Shown here: positions 44,901 to 53,067 of the stretch, piece after piece | Layout of the letters: every line of letters starts with the position of its first letter | How positions within the stretch are numbered: the first letter of the stretch is position 1 | NCBI GenBank assembly: GCA_902629495.1 | Contig: CACORA010000011.1 | Location: forward strand, 1 to 60,459 | Direction of reading: 5' to 3' | From: Planctomycetaceae bacterium | GTDB lineage: Bacteria > Planctomycetota > Planctomycetia > Pirellulales > UBA1268 | Length of the DNA: 60,459 bases | Position numbers and translations under genes: made by a program | The notes under the pieces: generated by a model | What the model saw: the letters and a program-made list of their open reading frames with translations, nothing else | The model's database searches: none | What the model was told of the DNA's origin: nothing

Positions 44901-47900
44901 GCGGCATTGGCAGCCATGAAGATATTGCTGCCGGTTATCGAGACTATCGTTTTGTTCCGGTTGTCGGGCGTCGTGATCGAGGTAGCCTCATCATTATGGA
45001 TGCATGGTTTGTGAGGTCGGCTGCGCTTATTGCTGCAGTCCTTGGAATTATCCTTGTGCTTGTTCTTCCGACCGAAAGTGCCCTGGGTATTTTTTTGCTG
45101 ACCTTACTTGCTGGTGTTCTGAGCTTATGGGTCCCGGAACCATTCAATGATGTCAGTCGTGCGGTGTGGTGGTCGATGCTCATCGGGATAATACTTCGGC
45201 TGAGTGTGCTTCGAATGTGGTTCCCTGTCACGGGTCACCATGTTGGAGTGTGTGTTGCCATGTGTTTCTTCTTGACACCAAACGCGGCTCACGCCTTCCA
45301 GCCAGAGGATGACCTGTATAAGGTGCTGATTACCCCGGCAGATGAATCTCAGAAAGACGAGCCTTTGGCGCTTGTGCCGGAGTCACTGTTTCGCAAAATC
45401 AACCAGCTCGGTGCAACCCACAGAGAACCTCGTGTCTTGGCTTGTTCTATTACGAACCCAAGTGAATCAGTAGCGCGGCATGAGGAAGAGTGGGAGCTTT
45501 CTATTGATGTCGACGTCGATGCAGGAATGGTATTTGTTTTGGACCAAAGCACCGTCAATGGTCGCATTCGTAGTGTGCATCTTGATGGAGTAGCGATGCC
45601 AGTCATTGAAGATGCGGTGAAGATCAACATCCCATTTGGTGAATCAGCTCGTCATACGTTGGTGTGTCGAATAATTCCGGGGTGGGAGCAGCACGGGCAG
45701 GTTGCAATAAAGACGATTGCGATTCCAGTTTCACCAAGATCGTTTGTCACAATGTCAAACGCTCTTGCTGCTGTGGCAATATGTGAGCATCGCTTGGTGG
45801 CCGGACCCTATGTGTCATCCTCTCTCCGAAAGAAGCAATCATTGTCCCAGTCAGAATTTGATGTTTCCCGAGCAAAGAGTGTCCGGGTGGTGAGCCCTAT
45901 TAACCCGCGACAAAGGCTTGCTCGAGGAGTTTCTTCTCTGGAAAGCCAAAATGATCTTTTCTGGGATACCGATACGTGTCGACTGACGTCTCGCTTTAGC
46001 CTGAATTCAATCAATGAAATCACGCGTTCCTTTATCGTGCGCCTTGATGCTGGGACGGTGTGTGATGGTTCCGATGTCCAGTGGGAAATAGACGGGGAGC
46101 AAGAGGAACTGTTTCGTGTCGTTCCTCTGGGAAGAAATCGGTATCTCATTGAGCGTTCGTTTCCTCAAACCGGTGCATTCTCAGCACAACTTCATTTTTA
46201 TTTGCCACTTTCTGATCCAGTCGGTGTCTTCACCGTTCCATCAGCCTGGATTGAAAACGCTGCCAAAGATTCACGATCGACACAGATTATCCCGTTGAGT
46301 GGGCTTTCAGTAGACGTCCAGCTTCCTGAAAATACGTCTCTGGTACAGAATGATACAAATCCGTTGCTGCAGGCCATTGCTTGGCGGACAGATGCAGGCA
46401 ATGGGATTGATGCCAACAGCATGGCATCCATTGGCTCGACAACAGATAGAGGAACGTTGACTATTCGTCGTCAACAATCCACCATCCGGGCATCGCAGAG
46501 ACTGACGCTCGAGTTCACATCCGAACAGATTGGCATGGAGTTGCTGGCTCGTATTGATGCTGGAAACAAGCCATTTGCAGATGCCGTCATTCAAATACCA
46601 ATGGATGCTATTGTTGACCGTGTTCAACTCTTTTCAGAAGAGTCACTTGGGCAGGATGATGAGACTCGCCGCCCGGTTGATATTTCATGGTCACGAAGTG
46701 CACAATCGCTGAAGATTCTTTCACAACAGCCACAGACTGGTCGCTTTCGGTTGGAGGTGGAAGCCCGTGTTGAAGAAAGAGTCTCAAACCGCGGTACGCT
46801 TGTCATGATGCGGGCTGATATTGCAAGCGCAGGTCCATTATCAGTGGCATGGACCAGCCGTGATCAACGAGGTATCGCTGTTCTTCCTGTCTTTAGCGAT
46901 GCCATTGGAGAAGAGAGTGGTGTTCCATTGGGTGAGCGTTTTGTTTCCAGCGGATCACTCGAAGTATCTGGAGGAGAGCCCGCCTTGCAGTATGAGCGTG
47001 GAAATGATGTACAGCCGATGGAAGAGAGTGACAAAGAGTCGTCGGTCCAGTCATCAAGTGATCCGCAGCCGGCTATTAAAAAAGTTCGAGAGAAGCGACG
47101 TGAGCGAGTAGAACTTACTGATGTCGCCCTTGTGTTGGATCAGAGAGGTCGCTGCTGGGGGAGTGTGCGATTTGACGTGATTGTTGATCGATCGACATTG
47201 CAACTTTCTCTTCCAACGGGCATGCGACTCTTTGAGGTGCTCGTCGATGGGAGACCCACAAGTGCTGAGCCGTGTGATGATGGCACATGGGAAATCTCCT
47301 TATTAACCTCGCGCTGGCCAAGGTCCGTCTTGGCGGTGTTTGCTGGTGACAAAGGCTCGCAGACAGGTGATGGGAAGCCATTCGAAATAGGAGCGCCTCA
47401 GCTCAAAGGTCTTCCCTGCACTCGCATGCTGTGGAACGTCCAAACGCCAGGAGGCGATGTGTTGAAAATTGCAGAGCCAGCAAGGGCTGTCACGCGCAGT
47501 GACTATCAGGATGAACGCGCATCAGCCTTCATGCGACTCTCCAATGATTTCAATCAAGCAATGCAGCAATCACAAGGTATCGATCGTCAGCGCCTTGAGG
47601 AGTTTTTTGCTCTTCGAAAAGAAGAAGACTTATTGTCGGCAGAGCGCCCATGGGTACCAGGTGTCGACAGAGAATCGGTCGGGGAAACTGTGTTGTATGT
47701 GGTTGTTGATGAACCTATGGATGGTGGTACGCTGCGAGGTCTGGCATTAAGAGTGGGGCGCCACGGAGATGCGACTGTTCGTGGTCGTGTTCTTGCCACT
47801 CTTATGATCCTTAGTTTGGCATTCATTGTGTGGAAAGTTGTTCAACAGTGGCCGTCTGCCTGTGTAAAAGTTGTTCAGTATTGTGTGCCAATTGTTCTTG

Positions 47901-48115
47901 CTGGAGCCGGGTGTACGTGGTTGTTGTTCCTCAAACCCATCTGGCCAGGACTTTTCATGGTGCTGTCGGCGGCATGTGCTGTTGTTCCCAGGATGTATGC
48001 AAGATTCAATGTGAGTCCGAGTGACGAGACGACCGTTGCGCAGTTTGCCACACCAACAAATTCTGCAGTCATCGAGGTGTCATCAGCAGGGCAAATACCC
48101 ATCCCGCAGCGATAA
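41927..48115 (+). CDS. Giant secreted two-module membrane protein, unknown function
   Basis: 2062 residues. A signal peptide (VLLMMLPLLVGAD) precedes an extracellular first half (about 25-1020) with a RYIPMSVADFDAALGRL motif near its start. Membrane helices at about 1025-1085 are followed by a signal-peptide-like stretch, CVAMCFFLTPNAAHAFQ (about 1105-1121), and a second beta-rich module with LVPESLFRKINQL. Two more membrane segments close the protein (about 1950-2020). It overlaps the preceding gene by ATGA. The architecture suggests two fused paralogues of the 1189-residue protein. A few Arg/Asp-rich stretches are present but no catalytic motif is recognised. Confidence 0.75.
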   Translation: MKALNRRVCGVLLMMLPLLVGADEHDPLRFVRVHVPRRDMTSIELGGDRYIPMSVADFDAALGRLQQHDMVENPLDAISPLIDVVHYDAQLNLNADGVILSGVADWSLSEGIFAPTLSLGQLMVTDAQLITPAGTGDAIVFGQSDGSLSISTPKSGDYTCDWQCPVIRDVGVSKIILPLVPALTSVIRLSVPQEIIPSVPGALVWEEKDATNKSSVRKTWRIEVGSQSHVEFRLRSSQLESPASVPRLVSWTDAKIIGSQIRIQAIFEPDSVWDAAVQDGRAVNERVLVLNKSPSTLITDVTLHNAPPLSTRPQWRASKDGSSVQIILPTACLGRKQPIRVDAVAPLPSKESLFPLPLVFVQEEVWAGGGIIIHTDPAQLITDIKLTRAEVVAAETISSWRVPYSDRTSVDGVQPVQICIEQQGPDPQVDISVGPRTADVSVQRVTVVDVSPQAVLGRLTARVKVGQGEAFELRGWLERGWFIDSVELISASLTTPLAEAMVDAVNEPPDWRVVRQRGRNELRVAFKSAVTPANPMVLQITGHRAGISPGVSFSASELDMVVLRDEVQEPVLALKTGAEMTIETEQDVASATINDPQLSGLIEDSGVRVRLPAGRRGSQSRLTLVRRRPPLNVDAEVRLTSRDGRLVESFTFDCVPDRNEIDSIVVHFSTVMDDRLEWQVLPPATGSLVARRVENAVKPRGRQKRRIADTWVVELTPAAEQPVTIRAVCTIPFPGPIPVPVAWVDGAFEQKGTLTIREAGRFRPRVINHHLKELPPRDEAADQAYSTVGEFSFDINRMSGTDLQPVAELIPGGGIDGKDARAWAWREQTTVWCHSAGTTEYETAFDIENHGRANVSFTLPAGLQLQGALVDGQRVQCVARGTGGGDVLIELPLGRRSLTLTVRAVAQHAANQGWWQVDIQGGSLDVPVLQRDVRVLLGPDVEIGQQSQSHRIVDEYATSTNSWLFRLFGAVWQRSSSSRKVLTTRVTDARLGGIGSHEDIAAGYRDYRFVPVVGRRDRGSLIIMDAWFVRSAALIAAVLGIILVLVLPTESALGIFLLTLLAGVLSLWVPEPFNDVSRAVWWSMLIGIILRLSVLRMWFPVTGHHVGVCVAMCFFLTPNAAHAFQPEDDLYKVLITPADESQKDEPLALVPESLFRKINQLGATHREPRVLACSITNPSESVARHEEEWELSIDVDVDAGMVFVLDQSTVNGRIRSVHLDGVAMPVIEDAVKINIPFGESARHTLVCRIIPGWEQHGQVAIKTIAIPVSPRSFVTMSNALAAVAICEHRLVAGPYVSSSLRKKQSLSQSEFDVSRAKSVRVVSPINPRQRLARGVSSLESQNDLFWDTDTCRLTSRFSLNSINEITRSFIVRLDAGTVCDGSDVQWEIDGEQEELFRVVPLGRNRYLIERSFPQTGAFSAQLHFYLPLSDPVGVFTVPSAWIENAAKDSRSTQIIPLSGLSVDVQLPENTSLVQNDTNPLLQAIAWRTDAGNGIDANSMASIGSTTDRGTLTIRRQQSTIRASQRLTLEFTSEQIGMELLARIDAGNKPFADAVIQIPMDAIVDRVQLFSEESLGQDDETRRPVDISWSRSAQSLKILSQQPQTGRFRLEVEARVEERVSNRGTLVMMRADIASAGPLSVAWTSRDQRGIAVLPVFSDAIGEESGVPLGERFVSSGSLEVSGGEPALQYERGNDVQPMEESDKESSVQSSSDPQPAIKKVREKRRERVELTDVALVLDQRGRCWGSVRFDVIVDRSTLQLSLPTGMRLFEVLVDGRPTSAEPCDDGTWEISLLTSRWPRSVLAVFAGDKGSQTGDGKPFEIGAPQLKGLPCTRMLWNVQTPGGDVLKIAEPARAVTRSDYQDERASAFMRLSNDFNQAMQQSQGIDRQRLEEFFALRKEEDLLSAERPWVPGVDRESVGETVLYVVVDEPMDGGTLRGLALRVGRHGDATVRGRVLATLMILSLAFIVWKVVQQWPSACVKVVQYCVPIVLAGAGCTWLLFLKPIWPGLFMVLSAACAVVPRMYARFNVSPSDETTVAQFATPTNSAVIEVSSAGQIPIPQR

Positions 48116-48286
48116 AACGGTCTGGTTCCTCTCCGCAAGTCTCGCTACTGTCCCGCTGCTCAGAGGTGTTTTGCACCTGAGTGCACGGTGTACCAGGGCG
48201 TAGTGTCGTGTGCGAGCGAGGAGGAGCGAAATGGAATTCGCGAACTCCATCAAATGAATCACACAGGCACATGGAGGTGACTGGGC

Positions 48287-49231
48287 ATGGCGGATGGACG
48301 AATTGTCGATACACGGTGGTGGCGAAGTGTGCTCCGAGTTGTCTTTTTGATCGTCGTACTCACGTTTCCCATCACTGCCTTTTCGGCTGGTCATCGAACT
48401 GCAAATTTTATTGTCGATGCCCCTTCACTCACTCTTGCCCAGCGCATCGGTGAAGCTGCAGAACAGTATCGACATGATCTTGCGATGGAATGGCTTGGAA
48501 AGCCACTTCCTCGATGGAGCCGTCCCTGTCCTATTACAGCTCAAGTAGCGCCACATCTCGGAGCAGGAGGGGCTACGAGTTTTGTTTTCGATCGAGGAGA
48601 AGTTTTCAATTGGACAATGACAATCCAGGGAAGTGAGCAACGTGTTCTCGACTCAGTGTTGCCCCACGAGATTACTCATACAATTTTCGCAACTCATTTC
48701 CGTTGTCCACTGCCTCGGTGGGCAGATGAAGGAGCGTGTACAACTGTGGAACATCCCGTTGAACGAGCTCGACAGCACCGACTTTTGGTTGAATTTCTCA
48801 CAACTGGTCGTGGCATTGCTTTCCCTGATATGTTTGCCATGAAGGAATATCCTGCTGATGTTCTGCCTCTGTACTCTCAAGGATATTCGTTAGCACGGTA
48901 TTTGATTGAACGAGGAGGCAGGCTGAAATATGTCAGTTTTATTGGCGATGGTTTGGCGACAAACGATTGGTCAGCGGCTCTTGCCAGTCATTATGGCATG
49001 GGAGATCTTGCAGCCTTGCAGCAGTCTTGGCTGAATTGGGTGAAGCAAGGCTGCCCGGCACCACCTGCCTCGGTGGCATCTGTTCCAACGCCACGTTCCG
49101 TGGCCTTATCCACATCAGATCGCTCTGTTCGTGGGCAAAGTCCAGATGTCGAAGTCGTTCCCGTTCACATTCCAGAAGGTCCTGCAGCCATCAACGTCTC
49201 GGGACGGAAGTCAATCTACGCTCGTCGTTAG
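48287..49231 (+). CDS. Secreted HExxH zinc-metalloprotease-like protein
   Basis: 314 residues. GGAGG lies about 10 bases before the ATG. An N-terminal signal/anchor (VVFLIVVLTFPITAFS) precedes a gluzincin-like domain: LPHEITHTIFA gives HExxH (about 127-131) and PRWADEGAC gives the downstream Glu (DEG), so the catalytic set of peptidase MA-like proteins looks complete. The C-terminal ~70 residues are Pro/Ser-rich. It follows the two giant proteins on the same strand by 171 bases and could act on them or other envelope proteins (inference). Confidence 0.82.
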   Translation: MADGRIVDTRWWRSVLRVVFLIVVLTFPITAFSAGHRTANFIVDAPSLTLAQRIGEAAEQYRHDLAMEWLGKPLPRWSRPCPITAQVAPHLGAGGATSFVFDRGEVFNWTMTIQGSEQRVLDSVLPHEITHTIFATHFRCPLPRWADEGACTTVEHPVERARQHRLLVEFLTTGRGIAFPDMFAMKEYPADVLPLYSQGYSLARYLIERGGRLKYVSFIGDGLATNDWSAALASHYGMGDLAALQQSWLNWVKQGCPAPPASVASVPTPRSVALSTSDRSVRGQSPDVEVVPVHIPEGPAAINVSGRKSIYARR

Positions 49232-49259
49232 GCATGCGAGGGAGTAGACGTTGGCTTGT

Positions 49260-50213
49260 TCAAGATGCAATGAGTAGCGTCATGTGATAAAAAACCGGTG
49301 CAGCAAAGCACATGGAATCAATGCGGTCGAGTACACCACCATGACCAACAACAAGGGTTCCGTAGTCCTTGACGCCTCGGTCTCGCTTGATCGCAGACAT
49401 CGTCATCCCGCCAGCAAATCCCATAATCGAAATGACGAGGCCGGCGAGTGCAGCTTGCCAGGGTTGGTAGGGTGGTGCCGCCCACCAGAGTACCGCAGCC
49501 AATAAGGCGGTGCTGGCACCACCGCCGAGAAGACCTTCCCATGTGCGGCTTGAACTGACCGATGCTGCAACAAGATGACGCCCCAACATTCGGCTCCATA
49601 CGTACTGCATGCAATCCGAAAACTGTACCAATAAGATCAGGAAAAAGAGGAGCCGATAGTTTGCACTTTGACCAACCGTGGTAGGGTCCTTCATTGGAAC
49701 CTGCAAAAGTGCGGGAGCAAACGATAGACAGTAGACGCATACAACCAGTCCAGCTTGAATTTTCGCTGTTCGTTCAAGAAACCGGCGAGAATCTCCTGCA
49801 ATGGCAACCCGAGTCAAGACAAAGAGAGTGGCGTACACAGGAAGAAACACACTGAAAATGTCGTAGCGATTGAGTCCGACCAGAACGTAGTGCAAAGGAG
49901 TGAAAAGAAAAAACACCCAGAACAATGCACGATGATCACCCTTCCGGGTCGGTGTGAGCGTAATAAATTCACGAAGTGCCCAAAATGAGACAAGGCCAAA
50001 CAATACAACGGTTGCCGTTGACCCTAACCAAAAGGCAGCAGCCAACACCGTACACAATATCCACCAGCCTCGAAGTCGAAGATTGAATGTTCGAATAGCA
50101 GCCGGATCAAGGCCACGATCAGGGTGGCGTTTGAGAAACTGTCCGACTCCGGTCGCAGCCGTAAGAAGTCCCAATACGCATGTCACTAACACAATCGTTC
50201 GGACGTCATTCAT
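49260..50213 (-). CDS. cdsA: Phosphatidate cytidylyltransferase
   Basis: Makes CDP-diacylglycerol, the precursor of phospholipid head groups, at the membrane. 317 residues with about eight membrane helices. The C-terminal signature is present: SAIKRDRGVKDYG and GHGGVLDRIDS. The N-terminal region (LLTAATGVGQFLKR) is a hydrophobic segment. It is the last gene of the set MBL-plsC-cdsA, 6 bases after the acyltransferase gene, which suggests a lipid-synthesis transcript. It converges on the HExxH gene across 28 bases. Confidence 0.93.
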   Translation of the reverse strand: MNDVRTIVLVTCVLGLLTAATGVGQFLKRHPDRGLDPAAIRTFNLRLRGWWILCTVLAAAFWLGSTATVVLFGLVSFWALREFITLTPTRKGDHRALFWVFFLFTPLHYVLVGLNRYDIFSVFLPVYATLFVLTRVAIAGDSRRFLERTAKIQAGLVVCVYCLSFAPALLQVPMKDPTTVGQSANYRLLFFLILLVQFSDCMQYVWSRMLGRHLVAASVSSSRTWEGLLGGGASTALLAAVLWWAAPPYQPWQAALAGLVISIMGFAGGMTMSAIKRDRGVKDYGTLVVGHGGVLDRIDSMCFAAPVFYHMTLLIAS

Positions 50214-50219
50214 GTGAGG

Positions 50220-50987
50220 CTACTCCTTGAGGGCCAGCACAGCACGCCGAGCTCGGGCAAGGAATTCAGCTTTTTGTTCACCCATTTCCAGCCACAATGG
50301 TGGACCGAACGTAATACATGAAAGCAGCGGCACGGGGAGAAATTCACCTCTGGGAAGCACTCGATTCAGGTTATCAATATGAACTGGTACCAATTCAATG
50401 TCAGGTCTTTTCTTTGCCAGATAGTACAGGCCGCTCTTGAACTCGGCGACTTCACCTGTGACGCTTCGTCCGCCTTCAGGGAAAACAATGAGTGATCGTG
50501 TCGTGCCTATTTCTCGAATCATCAAATCAACTGGACTCTGGTGAACTTTGATATCTGTACGATCGATGAGCAGCGCATCGAAGACATCACTCGCAAGCCA
50601 GCGACGAACAAAGCCACGCGACCAATAGTCTTTGGCGGCAACCGGTCGTGCAATCTCCCTGATTGACGGGGGTAACGATGCCCAGATAACGAGCGCATCA
50701 AGATGACTGGTGTGATTTGCAAAGTAGACACGCTGGCAGGTATCAGGTTGGCTCGCAATCCAACGCACACTTGCCCCGGAGAGGAGTCTGGCAAGTCCAG
50801 CAAGGAGCAGGCCAGCCAGTCGGCATACCGGTGAACGGGACGTAGAGGTATGTGCAACAGGCTTCGGCGGTAAGGGATCAGCAGGGGAAAGCATATCAGC
50901 ATCTTTTCTTGCCGGACCCCACTTGGTCAATCGCTGTTGAGAGCGGTGCTCTTTTGGGAGGGTCGAGCAGTCTGTGGCTAACGTCAT
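50220..50987 (-). CDS. 1-acylglycerol-3-phosphate acyltransferase (PlsC) family protein
   Basis: 255 residues. The acyltransferase motif NHTSHLD (HX4D) and the glycerol-phosphate-binding FPEGGRS are present, in the usual order and spacing. A hydrophobic stretch (LAGLLLAGLARLLSG) before them may anchor it. The ORF start overlaps the stop of the metallo-beta-lactamase gene (ATGA at 50984-50987). The first ~45 residues are polar and could be trimmed; Met32 is an alternative start. Next to cdsA, it probably makes phosphatidic acid, but the acceptor could differ. Confidence 0.87.
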   Translation of the reverse strand: MTLATDCSTLPKEHRSQQRLTKWGPARKDADMLSPADPLPPKPVAHTSTSRSPVCRLAGLLLAGLARLLSGASVRWIASQPDTCQRVYFANHTSHLDALVIWASLPPSIREIARPVAAKDYWSRGFVRRWLASDVFDALLIDRTDIKVHQSPVDLMIREIGTTRSLIVFPEGGRSVTGEVAEFKSGLYYLAKKRPDIELVPVHIDNLNRVLPRGEFLPVPLLSCITFGPPLWLEMGEQKAEFLARARRAVLALKE

Positions 50988-51673
50988 TGGCCGGCTCGAG
51001 CATCGGAGACAAAGGGGTTATGTACGCGCTCGTGTCCTATGGTGGTGGGGTTGCCATGCCCGGGAAAAACGATCGTGTCATCTGGAAGTGCGTACAAAAT
51101 GTTACGAATGCCGTCTGCGAGAGATTCAAAGTTGCCGTCAGAAAAGTCAGTGCGGCCGATGCCCTCATGAAAAAGGACATCTCCTGCAAACACAAGTGGT
51201 GGTGTGCAATCATGAACCCTAAATACAACATGTCCAATAGAATGGCCTGGAATTTCATGAACGCTGAGAGAAATCCCCGCAAGTTCAATCAATTCCTCAT
51301 CATCCAGGAGACGATCGGCCGGTGGGCTGTTTACAAGAAATCCAAAGGGGCCTGAGAGATTCGCCTGGGCATCCTGTAACTTGTGGGCGTCATTGGCCCC
51401 AATTAGAATTGGTAAGGAAGGCCAGATCTTTCGAAGCGCTCCGTTTCCTGCAATGTGGTCAGAATGCCCATGGGTGAGCAAAATACACTCGGGTGACAGA
51501 TGCTCTGACTCGATGGCTTCAACAATCGGGTCAGGCTCAAATCCAGGATCGATGACAATACAACGTGTATCTCCCTGACGTCTCACAACATATGTGTTTT
51601 CACCGAAGGGCATTGATTCCACTCGGGTGATGACAACATCCGTTGGGTTCGCAAGAGATTCTGTATGAGCCAT
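50984..51673 (-). CDS. Metallo-beta-lactamase-fold hydrolase (glyoxalase II-like)
   Basis: About 229 residues from ATG 51673 (MAHTESLANP). The longer ORF to 51835 adds a Cys/Arg-rich stretch unlike the family. The metal motif LTHGHSDHIAG (HxHxDH, about 67-72), the middle PGHSIGHVVF and C-terminal FPGHGNPTTI histidines are all present. Family members cleave thioesters, lactones or phosphodiesters; the glyoxalase II-like layout suggests a thioester hydrolase. First gene of the MBL-plsC-cdsA set. No strong ribosome-binding site is seen. Confidence 0.88.
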   Translation of the reverse strand: MAHTESLANPTDVVITRVESMPFGENTYVVRRQGDTRCIVIDPGFEPDPIVEAIESEHLSPECILLTHGHSDHIAGNGALRKIWPSLPILIGANDAHKLQDAQANLSGPFGFLVNSPPADRLLDDEELIELAGISLSVHEIPGHSIGHVVFRVHDCTPPLVFAGDVLFHEGIGRTDFSDGNFESLADGIRNILYALPDDTIVFPGHGNPTTIGHERVHNPFVSDARAGQ

Positions 51674-52035
51674 GAGTGGGAGGATATACCGTTTGGAATG
51701 GTCAAGACGTTTCCTCGAGCATGGTTGGCAACCGAAAAAGGAGCAAGCGAAACGGATTTTTCCCGTAAAAATGGGGAAAACCTGGCATGGTCTGCATGGG
51801 CAACCTCCGTTACACTCCCGCAGCCCGAGAGGCATGCAAGGCTGTCAAACTTGTTGGCCTCTCCGGAACATTCCGGTGTAAAAGGTGTTTCTCATGGCGG
51901 TTGGCATCATGTGCGATGATACTAGACAACGATACAACACATTCGGATGTGCTCCTCATCAGTATGAAGAAAAGGCTGGTAGCATGATGGTTACCGGCTG
52001 TTCAAATCGAACGCCCAAGATCCACGGAGGGTGAC
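51674..52035. other. Intergenic region, 362 bases
   Basis: Lies between the MBL gene and the DUF1571 gene, which are divergent. I see no gene with a start, SD and family match. Visible are a weak TTTTCCC/GGGAAAA dyad (about 51762-51780), a CCGGAA-CA-TTCCGG hairpin near 51874-51887 and the strong SD GGAGG for the DUF1571 gene at its right end. Short ORFs across this region are not supported. Confidence 0.5.
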
Positions 52036-52950
52036 ATGGTCGGTAAGTATTGGTTTTTCATTTTTCGGTATCTCGGCATGGCCGTGCCTCTCTGTGTCGT
52101 CGCAAGTCTTGTGTTGGCGGAAGAGCAGGCAGCTCCTGCGCAGACACAAGATGCGGCTCAAGGTCCAGGGCTCATCCCAGCTGGTGACGGATCGAAAATG
52201 AATCAAAATGCTGGGGAGGCCAATGCGGCAGCTGTGGGTGACCATCCATTGGAACCAGCACTTGAGTTAGCAGCGAGAGGCTTGGAATCAATACGAGCGA
52301 ATATCAAAGACTATTCATGCACAATGGTGAAACGGGAACGTATTGATGGGAAACTTGGTGAGCATCAATACATGTTCAGTAAGGTGCGTCAGGAACCATT
52401 CAGCGTCTATCTGTACTTTCTTGGACCAGAAGATGTGAAGGGGCAAGAAGTTATTTATGTCGATGGTAAAAATGAAAATAACATGCTTGCTCATGCAGGC
52501 AGTGGTGTGCGAGCCATGATGGGTACCGTTTCTCTCAAGCCTCAGAGCATGCTGGCAATGACTGGAAATCGATACCCCATTACAGAGTTTGGTGTTGAAA
52601 ACCTGGCGAGGCGGCTTGTGGAAGTTGCAGAACACGACAAGAACTTTGGTGAATGTGAAGTGAACTTCTATCCCAATGCGAAGGTCAATGGTCGGATTTG
52701 CACCTGCGTGCAGGTTGTCCATCCGACCCCACGGAGAAATTTCCGCTTTCATCTTGCGAGAGTGTTCATTGATGATGAGTTGACGGTGCCGATTCGCTAT
52801 GAGGCATACGACTGGCCACATGAAGCGGGAGGCCAGCCAGTGCTCATGGAAGAGTACACGTACATGAACCTCAAAACGAATCAGGGCTTCACGGACGCGG
52901 ATTTCGATCCAACAAATCCCTCCTATAAATTTAGCGGCACGAAGGAGTAA
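52036..52950 (+). CDS. Secreted DUF1571-domain protein
   Basis: 304 residues. An N-terminal signal peptide (AVPLCVVASLVLAEEQ) and a low-complexity Ala/Gln/Pro linker (about 30-65) are followed by a DUF1571 domain, seen as YSCTMVKRERIDGKL and FLGPEDVKGQEV early, and TVPIRYEAYDWPHEAGG late. GGAGG lies 7 bases before the ATG. The fold recalls lipoprotein-carrier proteins of the LolA/MucB type, so an envelope role is likely but unproven. The domain is typical of planctomycetes. Confidence 0.85.
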   Translation: MVGKYWFFIFRYLGMAVPLCVVASLVLAEEQAAPAQTQDAAQGPGLIPAGDGSKMNQNAGEANAAAVGDHPLEPALELAARGLESIRANIKDYSCTMVKRERIDGKLGEHQYMFSKVRQEPFSVYLYFLGPEDVKGQEVIYVDGKNENNMLAHAGSGVRAMMGTVSLKPQSMLAMTGNRYPITEFGVENLARRLVEVAEHDKNFGECEVNFYPNAKVNGRICTCVQVVHPTPRRNFRFHLARVFIDDELTVPIRYEAYDWPHEAGGQPVLMEEYTYMNLKTNQGFTDADFDPTNPSYKFSGTKE

Positions 52951-53067
52951 CAACCGTATTGTCACACGGTCGCTCTGGCACCGTGGTGCGGTGTTGCATC
53001 AACGCATTCGTTTGACACATGCATTCCCCCCTCATCCTGTGGGGACTGCAGACGGTACACTGGTAGT

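Noticed and set aside
49106..49114. A DnaA-box-like TTATCCACA
   Set aside because: Single copy inside the HExxH gene, with no cluster of boxes, no AT-rich unwinding region and no dnaA nearby, so not evidence of an origin.
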